A stretch of 64,000 nt of DNA, from positions 192,310,256-192,374,255 of the forward strand of contig JAKSZU010000003.1 in the NCBI GenBank assembly GCA_026018925.1, read 5' to 3'. This document shows, one piece after another, positions 21,848 through 31,055 of this stretch (positions are counted from its first letter, which is position 1; each line of letters begins with the position of its first letter). The DNA is from Tupaia tana. Its lineage: Eukaryota; Chordata; Mammalia; Scandentia; Tupaiidae. The translations under genes and the position numbers were made by a program. The notes under the pieces are model-generated. The model did not search any database. It was not told the DNA's origin and saw only the letters and a program-made list of their open reading frames with translations.

Positions 21848-22392
21848 AAAAAGTCTGGGTTTAAATCCCAGTTAGACTCTAATCAGCTGTGTAACGATCT
21901 TGGCCAAAAATTTGAGACTCAATTTCATTTTCTGTGAAATGGGAGTAAATAATACCTACCCCGAGGCAGTATAAAGACTAGATAAGAGCTAGCTCTGTGG
22001 TTTTGTGGTTATGATAGCCAGATTCCCCGTGGATTACTCCACAACTTGAGACTTAGACCCAGTGGTTTAAGACACATGCTGGATGTGTGTGCATGTGTGC
22101 CCCAAATCCTGACAGGATGGAGAAATGGAAAAGAGATTGTGGTGTTATCACTTCCCATGGAGGGTGTGTGTGTGTGCTTCTAAATTTTCTCTTTTCCTCT
22201 GTCTCTGTCTCTCTCTCTAGTGAGCTCATGTGCCCTCTGGCAAAATTTTAACAAAAATTTTTATGTTGTCGGGAAAGTTTTTTTTTGCATAGAAAAACAC
22301 GTCATGACTTTCCCAACAATCTGATAGATAAGATACTGTGTCTGAAATAATCTAGCACAGTTTCTGGCATCTGGTGGATTTTATTACTCATT
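21848..22392 (+). mobile_element. MIR, split by SINE-A
   Basis: CTGGGTTTAAATCCCAG, CAGCTGTGTAACGATCTTGG, CATTTTCTGTGAAATGGGAG and AATACCTACC stop at 21994. It resumes near 22330 as AAGATACTGTGTCTGAAATA … TAGCACAGTTTCTGGCAT. Confidence 0.75.
21995..22265 (+). mobile_element. SINE-A, old, inside MIR
   Basis: AGCTCTGTGGTTTTGTGG head, CCCCAAATCCTGACAGGATGG body, GTGCCCTCTGGCAAAATTTT end. Confidence 0.8.
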
Positions 22393-22455
22393 TCCTGGCT
22401 GCTGAATTTACAATACAGACTACATAAGGCAGTGGTTCTCTAACCTGGCCGCACG

Positions 22456-22650
22456 TTGGGGCCAGATGGTGGTGATGCAGAGCTCCACAAGACTGACCCA
22501 CGTGGGAGTTTGCATCCACAGACCCGAGCGTGCCAGGATGCAGCCATGTCTGAGGTTGGGGCTGGATCGCGGTGGCAACACCATGTTGGTGATACTGTGT
22601 CTCTGTTTCTGTCTCTTGTTAATGGAAGAAAGAAATGAATAAACTTAGAA
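22456..22650 (+). mobile_element. SINE-E
   Basis: GGGGCCAGATGGTGGTGATG start, ending in a CT/GT-rich tract and AGAAATGAATAAACTT. It shares the GTGATGCAG head and AATGAATAAA tail with the antisense copy at 47.8 kb. The insertion follows a MER5-like phrase (CAGTGGTTCTCTAACCTGG). Confidence 0.5.
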
Positions 22651-22806
22651 AACAAACAAAACTACAAAAACCTAGCTATACATTTAAATCATTAAGTGAG
22701 CAAAAATAAGATATTGATGACTAGATCATGCCTTTAGAGAGTCTAAATTAATTGGCATGACCTTGGCATTGAGGTTTTAGAAGAATAAATAAGAGATAAA
22801 CAGATC

Positions 22807-23092
22807 AGGGACTAGCTGTTGGCGTAATGGTTATGTTGCTGGATTCCCATGTAGTCGACCGCAGTTTGCGTCCCGGACCCGGTGGCTTAAACTCACGCCA
22901 GGCGCGTGTGTGTGTGTGCCCAAGATCCCGAGAGGAGAATGGAGGAGAAGGGATTGTGGCATGGCCATCCCCCCTGGGGGGGTGATTTCTTGCTTTCTGT
23001 CTCTCTGTCTCTCTCTGTCTTTCTGGTGAACGCATGCGCCCTATAGCAAAAAACTCTCTAAAAAAATAAAATAAAATAAAAAAGAGAGAGAA
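22807..23092 (+). mobile_element. SINE-A
   Basis: GGGACTAGCTGTTGGCGTAA, GCAGTTTGCGTCCCGG, then a young-looking body. The A-rich tail has an (AAAAT)n section. Confidence 0.9.
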
Positions 23093-23310
23093 ATAGATCC
23101 ACAATTATGGTCAGAGATTTCAATACCCTTCTTGCAACAATGGATAAAGCAAGTAGGAGAAAAATCAGTAAAGAGAGAGAGAACTTGAACACCATTGTCA
23201 ATCAGTTTGACTTAATTGATGTTTTTAAAAAATTCCACTAAATATCAGAGTATATATTCTTTTCAAATACATCAGAAAATTATCCATAAGTGTCCAAATT
23301 CTAGGCTATA

Positions 23311-23605
23311 AACCTTAAGAAGTTTTTTTTTTTTTGGAGAGGTTTTTCGCTATAGGGCGCATGCGCTCGCCGGACAGACAGAGAGAGACAGAGAGACAGA
23401 AAGCGAGAAATCACCCTCCAGGGGGGATGGTCACGCCGCAATCCCTTCTCCTCCATTCTCCTCTCGGGATCTTGGGCACGCACGCACACGCGCCCGGCGT
23501 GAGTTTTAAGCCACCGGGTCCGAGACGCGAACCGCGGTCGACTATGTGGGAGTCCAGTGACATAGCCATTACGCTAACTGCTGGTTCCCAACCTTAAGAA
23601 GTTTT
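23311..23605 (-). mobile_element. SINE-A, young, subfamily A2, in L1
   Basis: Antisense; A2 marks GGTCACGCC, GACGCGAACC, GGTTCCC. Exact 16-nt TSD AACCTTAAGAAGTTTT at 23311-23326 and 23590-23605. Confidence 0.95.
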
Positions 23606-23702
23606 GAAAGATTCAAATCAGACAGTGTTTTCTCTGACCACAGTAGAATTAAACTAGATATTGATAACAGAAAGATATATTGGAAATATCCAATTATTTG
23701 GA

Positions 23703-23834
23703 AACATTTTTTTCTCTCTTACTTTTTTCCATTTATGTATTTGTCTATTTATTTGTTGTGATTTTCAAACCACCTGTCTAGGATTCAATGCAGTCGGCCA
23801 TGTGGGAGTCCAGCACCTAACTACCACGCCACCT
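23703..23834 (-). mobile_element. SINE-A/B head fragment
   Basis: TTATTTGTTGTGATTTTCAA, CTAGGATTCAATGCAGTCGG, CCATGTGGGAGTCCAGCACC, ACCTGCCAGC: the tRNA-like head with a short A/T tail and no body. Confidence 0.7.
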
Positions 23835-23837
23835 GCC

Positions 23838-24118
23838 AGCTCCTTCTTTTTCTTTTTTAAATTTTGCCAGAGGGTGCATGTGCTCACTGGAAAGAGACAG
23901 GAAGAAAGAAAGGGAAAGTGAAAAGGCATCCACATGAGGTGGGGAATGGGGAAGGGTTATGCTGCAATGTCTTCCCCTCCATTGCTCCGTTTCAGGATTT
24001 GGAGCATGCATGCACATGTGTCCAGCATGTTTCTTAAGTTGCCAAGTCTAGGACCCAAATTCTGCAGTTGGCCATGTGGGATCCAGCTGCCTTAACCACC
24101 ATGCCATGGGCTGGCCTA
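23838..24118 (-). mobile_element. SINE-A, old, in L1
   Basis: Antisense: AAATTTTGCCAGAGGGTGCA, TTTCAGGATTTGGAGCATGC, TGCAGTTGGCCATGTGGGAT, head CATGGGCTGGCC. Confidence 0.82.
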
Positions 24119-24588
24119 GAAACAAATTTATGCACTTCTAAATAACTCATGATTCGAAGAAGAAATCAAAAGGGAAATTAGAAATAAAAAAAAATAAGTG
24201 AAAACACAACATACCAGAATTTATGAGACTCAGCTAAAATATATTTATAAGATTTATAGCCCTAAACACTTATATTAGAAAATAAGAAATTTCTCAAACC
24301 AATTACCTCAGATTCCATGATAAGCAACTAGAAAAAGCATATTAAACCTAAACAAAGCAAAAAGAATGTGAATAAAAAAGATCAGAGAAGAAAGCATTGA
24401 AATAGAAAATGGAAAGACACAGAGAAAAATCAATAAAACGAAAATATGGTTGTTCGAAAAGATAATAAAGTTGATAGACCTCTAAGCCAGACTGACAAGG
24501 AAAAGGAGAGAAAACACAAATTACTAGTATTTGGAATGAGAGAGGTGACATCACTACAACTGCTACAGTTATTAAAAGTAATTTAGGA

Positions 24589-24838
24589 GGGGCCAGCAGA
24601 CGTTTAAGGGGGCTGGATCCCACAGGGCCAGCTGAGCGGCTGGAGTGCTGGTCCCAGTGGCTTGAAAACATGCCAGGTGCACATGCATGAATATCCAAAA
24701 CCCTGAGAGCAGAATGGAGGAGAAGATACTGTGGTGTGGCCATCTCTCTTTAAGGGATGATTTCTCACTTTCCCTCTCTCTCTCTGTCTGTCTCTCTACA
24801 GCAAGCACATGTGATTTACAACCAAAAGTAAAAAACCT
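24589..24838 (+). mobile_element. SINE-A, old, in L1
   Basis: GGGGCCAGCAGACGTTTAAG (head shortened), AAACATGCCAGGTGCACATG, CAAGCACATGTGATTTACA. Confidence 0.82.
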
Positions 24839-25080
24839 AAAACAAAACCAAAAAAATTCCAGTGGACTTTTTTTCCTCCAGAATTTCACTAACATAAAAT
24901 TCAAGCTTATTATATTGTAGAATTCATCTTTTTCTCAGAAAAAGAATATAGTTAGATTTCAATGCTTGTAATAAAGCTATAGTAATCAAGACAATGTGGT
25001 ATAAAAATAGATAGATAGATAAATGGAACATAATAGAGAATCCAGAATAGACCCACAGAAACAGATGGTCAGTTGGCTTG

Positions 25081-25294
25081 CTTCCTTCCTTCCCTTCCTT
25101 CTTTGGTCACGATAGAGCATTCACACATGTGTATGTGAGAGAGAGAGAAGCACCCTCCACCATGTCTGGTTACACGGTGATCCACTTCCTTTAGTTCTCC
25201 AGCCTGTGAGATCCTGGGCATTCTCATGTGTGCCTGGCATGTTTCAGGGTAGCTGGGCCAGTGATTCAAACTAATGCCTCCATGTGGAATCTGG

Positions 25295-25335
<41 letters not shown>

Positions 25336-25540
25336 AGTGAGAAAATACCTCCTGAGGGGGAATGGGCACGCCATAATCCCTTTTTCTCCACACTCCTCTT
25401 GGGATTTCAGGCATGTGCACACACATGCTTGGCATGTTTTTCAAGCCTCCAGGTCTAGGACTTGAACTGTGCAGTTGGTGATGTGGGATCCAGCTGCCAG
25501 ATCTGGCTTCTTTTGAACAGCATTTCTTCTGTGCCCAATC
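25081..25540 (-). mobile_element. SINE-D, split by SINE-A
   Basis: GGTCACGATAGAGCATTCAC, CACCATGTCTGGTTACACGG and GCCTGGCATGTTTCAGG, to ATCTGG at 25290. It resumes at about 25500 (ATCTGGCTTCTTTTGAACAG, CATTTCTTCTGTGCCC). Confidence 0.65.
25293..25498 (-). mobile_element. SINE-A, old, nested in SINE-D
   Basis: Antisense; a (GA)18 expansion (25296-25332), GGGGGAATGGGCACGCCAT, GGACTTGAACTGTGCAG, GTGGGATCCAGCTGCC. Flanked by ATCTGG. Confidence 0.75.
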
Positions 25541-25734
25541 AATCGACTTTCAACGAAGGCTCAAAGATGATTAAGTAGAGAAAGGTCAGTCTTTTCAATA
25601 AATGGTGCTGGACCTATTGGATAATCATATTAAAAAAAAACTAAACATCATTCCAAAACTTGCATTATACACAAAAGTTAATTCAAAATGTATCATAGAC
25701 CCAAATATAAAACCTAAAACTGTCAGTAGCAAAC

Positions 25735-25957
25735 TGAACTGTGGTGGAAGCCATGTGGCTGATGGAGGTTTGTATCTCCAGGTCAGCTGGAAAACACACC
25801 AGGTTCTTGTGCACATGCCCAAGGTCCTGAGGAACTGGAAGGCTGGGGAAAGAAGATCACAGTGTGACAAGACCTTGTCGAAAGTGCTTCTTTCTCTTTC
25901 ATTCTATCTTGTGCATATGTATTTGCTCTAATCATGAATGAAATAAACTTTAAAAAA
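25735..25957 (+). mobile_element. SINE-D, in L1
   Basis: GCCATGTGGCTGATGGAGGT, GGTTCTTGTGCACATGCCCA, GATCACAGTGTGACAAGACC, and AATCATGAATGAAATAAACTT end. Confidence 0.6.
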
Positions 25958-26020
25958 ATGAAATAAACAAAAACTAGAAGAAACCAGGAGGAAATTCTTG
26001 TGACCTTCAGTTAGGGAAAG

Positions 26021-26288
26021 ATTTCTCATACTGGGGCCAGCAGGTAGTGTGGTGGTTAAGGCACTGAACTCCCATGTGGCTGACCGCAAAGCAAGTCCCA
26101 CACCTGGTGACTTGAAACACATGCCATATGCGTGTGTGTGCGTGCCCAAAATCCCGAGAGAAGAATGGAGGAAAAGGGATTATGGCATGGCCATTCCCAC
26201 TGCAGAGTGATGTCTTACTTTCCCTCTCTCTGTCTCTCTGGTGAGCACACATACCTTATGGCAAAAACCTAAAAAAACACATTTCTCA
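26021..26288 (+). mobile_element. SINE-A, old, in L1
   Basis: GGGGCCAGCAGGTAGTGTGG, body kept, ends ACCTTATGGCAAAAACC. TSD ATTTCTCA at 26021-26028 and 26281-26288. Confidence 0.87.
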
Positions 26289-26492
26289 GATGTATCACCA
26301 AAAGCACAATCCATAAAAGAAAGTTAACAAATTGAACTTCATTAAATTAAGAACTTTCATTGTTTGAAAGATATTGTTAAAAGAATAAAAAGATTGGGAG
26401 AAAGTATTTGCCAATCACATATCTGACAAAGAACTTGTTTGCAGAATATAAAAAGATGTCTTAAAACCTAACAATTAAGAAAATAAAACGAA

Positions 26493-26567
26493 AGGCTGGC
26501 AGGCGGTTAAGGACATTGGACTCCCACATGGTAAACTGTGGTTTGCATCCTAGATCTGGTGGCTTGC

Positions 26568-26612
<45 letters not shown>

Positions 26613-26676
26613 AAACTGAAATAAGTAAATAAACAAATAAATAAATAAAGTTAAATAAAATTGTTCTTAAAACAAA
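26493..26676 (+). mobile_element. SINE-B, in L1
   Basis: Short head (GGCTGGCAGGCGGTTAAGG), a (CT)n tract of about 43 nt, GGTCAAACTGAAATAAG, AATAAATAAATAAAG, TTGTTCTTAAAA. Confidence 0.85.
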
Positions 26677-26698
26677 ACAAAGCCCTACTTAAAAAATG

Positions 26699-26970
26699 AG
26701 CAGGCTATCTCTGTGGCCTAAAGTTTAAGGAAGTGAGATCCCACATGGCTGACTGTGGTTTGTATCCTGGTCCTGGTGGCTTGAAAAACATGCCCAGTAC
26801 ATATGTTTTTGTGCCCCAAATCTCAAAAGGACAGAGAAATGGAAGAGAAGGAATCGTGGTGTGGCCATGCCCCATTGTGGGGTGCTTTCTCTCTCTCTCC
26901 CTCTGTTTCTCCATTTTCTCATTGGCAAACTTAAATGCTTTCTGACAACAACAACAACAAAAGAGCAAAA
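26699..26970 (+). mobile_element. SINE-A, old, in L1
   Basis: TATCTCTGTGGCCTAAAGTT head, CCCCAAATCTCAAAAGGACA, ends GCTTTCTGACAACAACAAC. Confidence 0.8.
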
Positions 26971-27284
26971 GACTTGAATTTTTACCCCCCCCCCAAAAAA
27001 AAGATGTAAGTATGGCAAATATGCACATGAGAAAAATTTTTAGTATCAGTAGTCATCGGAGAAATTTAAATTAATACCATAATGGAGATATCACTATACA
27101 GCTGCCAGAATGGCTAAACTAAAAAATACTGAAACTATCAACTGCTGGAGAGGCTATGGAGCAACTAGAACTGATACACGTCTGGTGGGCAAGCAAAAAC
27201 AGTTTGGCAGTTTCTTTTAAAGTTAAACATACGTTTATCATAACCACAATGAAGGATTTACCTCAAGAAACAAAAACTTAGGAA

Positions 27285-27424
27285 CTAGCCAGGTAGCATG
27301 GTGGTTAAGGTGGCTAGATCCCACTGTGGCCACTGTGCAGTTTGAGTCCTATCCCAGTGGCTTGAGAAACATGCTGGGTGCATGTGCATGCATGCCCGAA
27401 GTCCCAAGAGGAGAATGGAGGAGA
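27285..27424 (+). mobile_element. SINE-A, old, 3'-truncated, in L1
   Basis: GGAACTAGCCAGGTAGCATG head to GAATGGAGGAGAGG, then straight back into L1. Loss of the 3' end implies a later deletion rather than 5' truncation at insertion. Confidence 0.75.
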
Positions 27425-27699
27425 GGAAACCATTCTATAATGACAGAAAGCAGATCAGTTGTTGCAGGAGGAGGGAAAGAATTACAAGGGAGCATCAATA
27501 AATGGTGGGGGGGAGCAGCAGTTACCTTGATTATAGTGATGGTTTTGCAGGCATATAACGTATGGCAAAACTCATCCAATTGGACACTTGGATATGTGTG
27601 ACTTATTGTATGTCAATTATATCTCAAGAAAGTTGTCTTTTTAAAAAAGTATGCAAATGAATCTAATGTGTAGCAAAGTTTGAAGACCACTGGAACATA

Positions 27700-28126
27700 C
27701 TCGTAACCATCCTAAATCTGTCAGCTTTTGGCTTCCAGGTTGAGTTGCCAGAAAGCCACAGAGAGTTTTCTGTTGTTCAGGTTCCAGTCCTGTTACAAAC
27801 ATGAAACTCACAGGATAACTACATACATATGAGCACACAAATCATCAGATCATTTCATTTTAGTATTTCAGGACCTGCATGTTAAGCCACAGGGAAGGAC
27901 TAGATAAAAATTACTACTCTGAAATGAACACAGCAAGAGACTCAAGCCTTTAAAGCTCTAGGGCTATAAATCATCCACAGTGCAGAGTCAATTTTGGATC
28001 TGATCATTTGGTGAAATTGCTCCTCCCATCCCTCATAGACACAGCTTCTGTACTACCCTGACTTCATTAGAGTTTATTTGAACCCACTCCATTTTCTCTT
28101 TCTCTTTCCTCTGACCTGTTTTGCAG
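27700..28126. other. unique sequence
   Basis: No repeat recognised. A long pyrimidine tract and TTTTGCAG at its end (28089-28126) form a strong-looking 3' splice site. Confidence 0.3.
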
Positions 28127-28198
28127 GGCTTCCAAGAATAGGTACTTAAATGTATTGAAGAAGTTGCTAACTTTGCTACGTGATGCAAGACTTCCTTA
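28127..28198 (+). other. possible terminal exon start
   Basis: Begins after CCTCTGACCTGTTTTGCAG. One frame reads ASKNRYLNVLKKLLTLLRDA and reaches a TAA at 28196. The frame is short and unrecognised and no polyadenylation signal stands close by, so chance is a real alternative. Confidence 0.15.
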
Positions 28199-28340
28199 AA
28201 TAAGTATACTTCCTCTTTCTTCTCTATGACTCAGACAGGTCACTCTATAAAGGACCTGAAACTGCCTGAATGAGAATGGTCTAACCATCATGCCCAGTTT
28301 TGCTCAGAGGGAGGAGAATGATCTAGAGTGACAATATTTT

Positions 28341-28762
28341 AACCTTCGATGTACATATGAACCACCTGGGGATTCTGTCAAAATGCAGATTATGGGGATC
28401 AGCAGATGGCATAATGGATACATTGCTGGACTCCCACACAGTTGACTGGGGTTCAAGTCCCAGATCTGGCAGTTTAAAACTCATGCTGAGCACATATGCA
28501 TGTGTGTGTGCCCAAAAATCCTGAGAGGAGAACAGAGGAGAAGGGATTGTGGCATGGCCAATGGCCACCCCCTCTGGGGGGGTGATTTCTTGCTTTCTGT
28601 CTCTCTGTCTCTCTGGTGAGCACACATGCCCTATAGCCAAAACCTCTACAAAAAAAAAAGAAATGCAGATTATGAGCCAGTAAGAAGGGGATGGCCATGA
28701 GATTCTGCATTTCTAACCAGCTTCTCTCTTGTGATTCTGAGGCAGAAGCAAATGACTTTCAA
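28341..28762. mobile_element. MER5-type remnant, split by SINE-A
   Basis: GTACATATGAACCACCTGGG and ATTCTGTCAAAATGCAGATT before the SINE; TGAGATTCTGCATTTCTAAC and CAGCTTCTCTCTTGTGATTC after it. Order fits a MER5A-like element. Confidence 0.6.
28381..28674 (+). mobile_element. SINE-A nested in MER5
   Basis: Exact 14-nt TSD AAATGCAGATTATG at 28381-28394 and 28661-28674. GGGATCAGCAGATGGCATAA, box B GGTTCAAGTCC, intact body. Confidence 0.94.
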
Positions 28763-29033
28763 AGTCGTTTCCTCCCTGAGATACTGAAGCAATAAAGACC
28801 CTAACAGGAAAGAGTCATTCAAGTCAGGGGAGGAGCCTGGGTCAGTGCTGCCTTTGACTGCACTCTCCAAGGTAGGAGCCCCCTGCCTTAAACAAATGTT
28901 CACACATCTGGTGAGGGTAAGGGTTTTCTTGCTGTGAATAGCTCAGAATATTTAAAAACTGTTGGTTTGATTTTTCTTACCTTTTTCTGGAAAGAATTTG
29001 GAAAGATAGAGTGCTTTTTGTAGGTTATATTGA

Positions 29034-29425
29034 GGGGGTCTTCAAAAGTTCATGGAAAACGTATTATGAAAAAAACTGCATGAATTTTAAAATGTTTTGC
29101 ACCAAAATAAACTTTAATTCAACTTGTTCCATGGATTTTTTTTTTCTTTTTTTGGAGAGGTTTTTGCTATAGGGTGCATGCGCTCGCCAGAAAGACAGAA
29201 AGAGACATAGAGACAGAAAGCGAGAAATCATCCCCCGGGGGAATGGCCACACCACAATCCCTTCTCCTCCATTCTCCTCTCAGGATCTTGGGCATGCACA
29301 CACATGTGCCTGGGGTTGAGTTTAAGCCACCGGGTACGGGACTCGAACCAGGTTGGACTACATGGCAGTCCAGCGACATAGCCATTACGCTAACTGCTGG
29401 TCCTTTCCATGGACTTTTGAAACTA
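29034..29425 (+). mobile_element. mariner-like MITE, third copy, split by SINE-A
   Basis: Left end GGGTCTTCAAAAGTTCATGG, interior TTTTGCACCAAAATAAAC. The right end CCATGGACTTTTGAA lies beyond the SINE (29407-29421). Confidence 0.65.
29127..29413 (-). mobile_element. SINE-A nested in MITE
   Basis: Antisense. TSD TTCCATGGA at 29127-29135 and 29405-29413, taken from the MITE terminal repeat. Confidence 0.94.
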
Positions 29426-29626
29426 TCATATTTAGGGACCGGCTGGTGGTGTGGTGGTTAAGGGCGCTGGATTCCCACATGGTCGGTCACGGTTCGAATC
29501 CTGGATCTGGTGGTTTGCTTTCTTGCTTTCCCTTTCTCTCTCTGTCCTTCTCCAGTCAAATTAAAAAATAATAATAACAATTGGAATTGAAGTCAATAAT
29601 TCTTTAAAAAAAAACTATCATATTTA
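29421..29626 (+). mobile_element. SINE-B
   Basis: Exact 14-nt TSD AACTATCATATTTA at 29421-29434 and 29613-29626. GGGACCGGCTGGTGGTGTGG, box B GGTTCGAATCC, TAATTCTTTAAAAA. This good TSD shows SINE-B was also mobile fairly recently. Confidence 0.94.
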
Positions 29627-29725
29627 ATCTAACTTAAGCCACTTTATTTCTTTTGCACCCAAATATCTCTTATGCACACTCACTTTATAGAATTTCAAAA
29701 GATATATATATATATATATAATTGA

Positions 29726-29945
29726 GGTATGAGGGTCAGGTGGACCTACATGGGAGAGGTCCTGGGTTCACAACCAGGGACATCCCTGAGCATGCCGGCA
29801 TGTGCATGCATGCTCCTGGCCCAGGCTGGCTGAGCCTAGGGTTATCTCATGGCATGAAGACTCTATTGGGGGTGATTGTCTCTCTGTCTCTGTCTCTTTA
29901 TTTCTTGTGGAAGAAATAAAAGAAAAACTTTAAAAATACTTTTTT
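29726..29945 (+). mobile_element. SINE-C
   Basis: Preceded by (TA)n at 29702-29720. GAGGTCCTGGGTTCACAACC, CCAGGCTGGCTGAGCCTAGG, CATGGCATGAAGACTC, a CT/GT tract, GAAATAAAAGAAAAAC. The head retains only a weak box B. Confidence 0.6.
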
Positions 29946-30502
29946 AAAAAAGCATTAGCAGGACCAGCAGATGGCATAATGGCTATGTTGCTGGACTCCC
30001 AGGTAGTCAACTGCAGTTTGAGTCCCAGACCTGGTGGCTTAAACTCATGGCAGGCACATGTGCATGTGTGCCCAAGTTCCCAAGAGGAGAATGGAGGAGA
30101 AGGGATTGTGGCATGGCCATACCCCCGGGGGTGGGTGATGTCTCACTTTCTGTCTCTTCTGTCTTTCTGGTGAGCTCATGAGCCGTATAGCAAAAACCTC
30201 TTTTAAAAAAAAAAAAAAAAAAAAAGGGACCAGCAGTTACCGTAATGGCTATGTCGCTGGACTCCCACATAGTCGACTGTGGTTTGAGTCCCGGACCTGG
30301 TGGCTTAAAACTCACGCCGGGCGCGTGTGCGTGCGTGCCCAAAATCCTGAGAGGAGAATGGAGGAGAAGGGATTGCGGCGTGGCCATCCCCCCTGGGGGG
30401 TGATTTCTCGCTTTCTATCTCTCTGTCTCTCTCTGTCTGTCTGGCGAGCGCACGTGCTCTATAGCAAAAATCCCCCCCCCCCCAAAAAAAAAAGCATTGG
30501 CA
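29946..30502 (+). mobile_element. SINE-A (29961-30225) carrying a second SINE-A in its tail
   Basis: First copy starts GGACCAGCAGATGGCATAAT. AAAAAAGCATTAGC (29946) and AAAAAAGCATTGGC (about 30487) are its TSD, enclosing both SINEs. Confidence 0.85.
30226..30486 (+). mobile_element. SINE-A, young, A1-like, inserted in a SINE tail
   Basis: GGGACCAGCAGTTACCGTAA, GCGTGGCCATCC, ends ATAGCAAAAATC then C12 (30472-30483) and A tail. It sits in the 20-nt A tail of the upstream copy. Confidence 0.9.
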
Positions 30503-30734
30503 TGGTGGTCAGGGAGGCTAGATCCCATATGATTGGCAGTGTGCTTGAATGCTGGACCTGGCAACTTGAAAATCATGCCAGGTACACATGTGTGTGTGTC
30601 CAAAATCTCAAGAGGATAATAGAGAAGAAGGGATTGTGACATGACCATCCATCCTGGGGGAGGGGGTGCTTTCTCACTTTCCCTTTCTCTGTCTTTCTCT
30701 GTTTCTGTCTTCAGTGAGTGCATGTTCCCTGTAG

Positions 30735-30765
<31 letters not shown>

Positions 30766-30790
30766 CACACACACACACACACACAAACAC
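30494..30790 (+). mobile_element. SINE-A, old, with (CAA)n(CA)n tail
   Basis: GGCATGGTGGTCAGGGAGGC, AAAATCATGCCAGGTACACA, then (CAA)n 30735-30762 and (CA)n 30763-30784. Confidence 0.82.
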
Positions 30791-30796
30791 ACAAAA

Positions 30797-31055
30797 AGGA
30801 CAGGGCTGGCTCCATGGTATGGCAGTAAAGTGCTGCTCAAGGGGTGCTAGATCCCACATGGCTACCACTGTTGGAATCCCTGGCCCAGTTGGCTTGAAAA
30901 ACATTCCAGGCAGAATGCCCAGGATCAGATATGCTGGAAGAATGAGGGAAGGGGATTGCAGTGTGACCAGACCCCATAGAGGGTTCTCTCTCTCTCTTTC
31001 CCTCAGGTGCATGCAGGCACTCTATTATGAATAAAGGGAGAATATTTAAATATTG
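30797..31055 (+). mobile_element. SINE-D, most complete copy
   Basis: GGGCTGGCTCCATGGTATGG, GCTAGATCCCACATGGCTAC, GTTGGAATCCCTGGCCCAG, CAGTGTGACCAGACCCCATA, and TATTATGAATAAAGGG end. Confidence 0.65.

Larger units (their letters stand above)
23095..27645 (+). mobile_element. old L1, ORF2 and 3' end, heavily interrupted
   Basis: Pieces lie in L1 order. 23095-23326 and 23606-23702 hold the endonuclease-region phrases (GATTTCAATACCC, CAGTGTTTTCTCTGACCACA). 24120-24588 follows (AAGAAGAAATCAAAAGGGAA, AGACTGACAAGGAAAAGGAG). Then 24840-25080, 25545-25734, 25960-26030, 26281-26492, 27005-27284 and 27425-27645, ending AAAACTCATCCAATTGGACA … GTATGTCAATTATATCTC. About 1.5 kb of ORF2 is missing near 24590. 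Many stops; dead. Confidence 0.85.

Noticed and set aside
30735-30784. polyglutamine-coding repeat
   Set aside because: (CAA)n(CA)n is the tail of an old SINE-A, not part of an exon.
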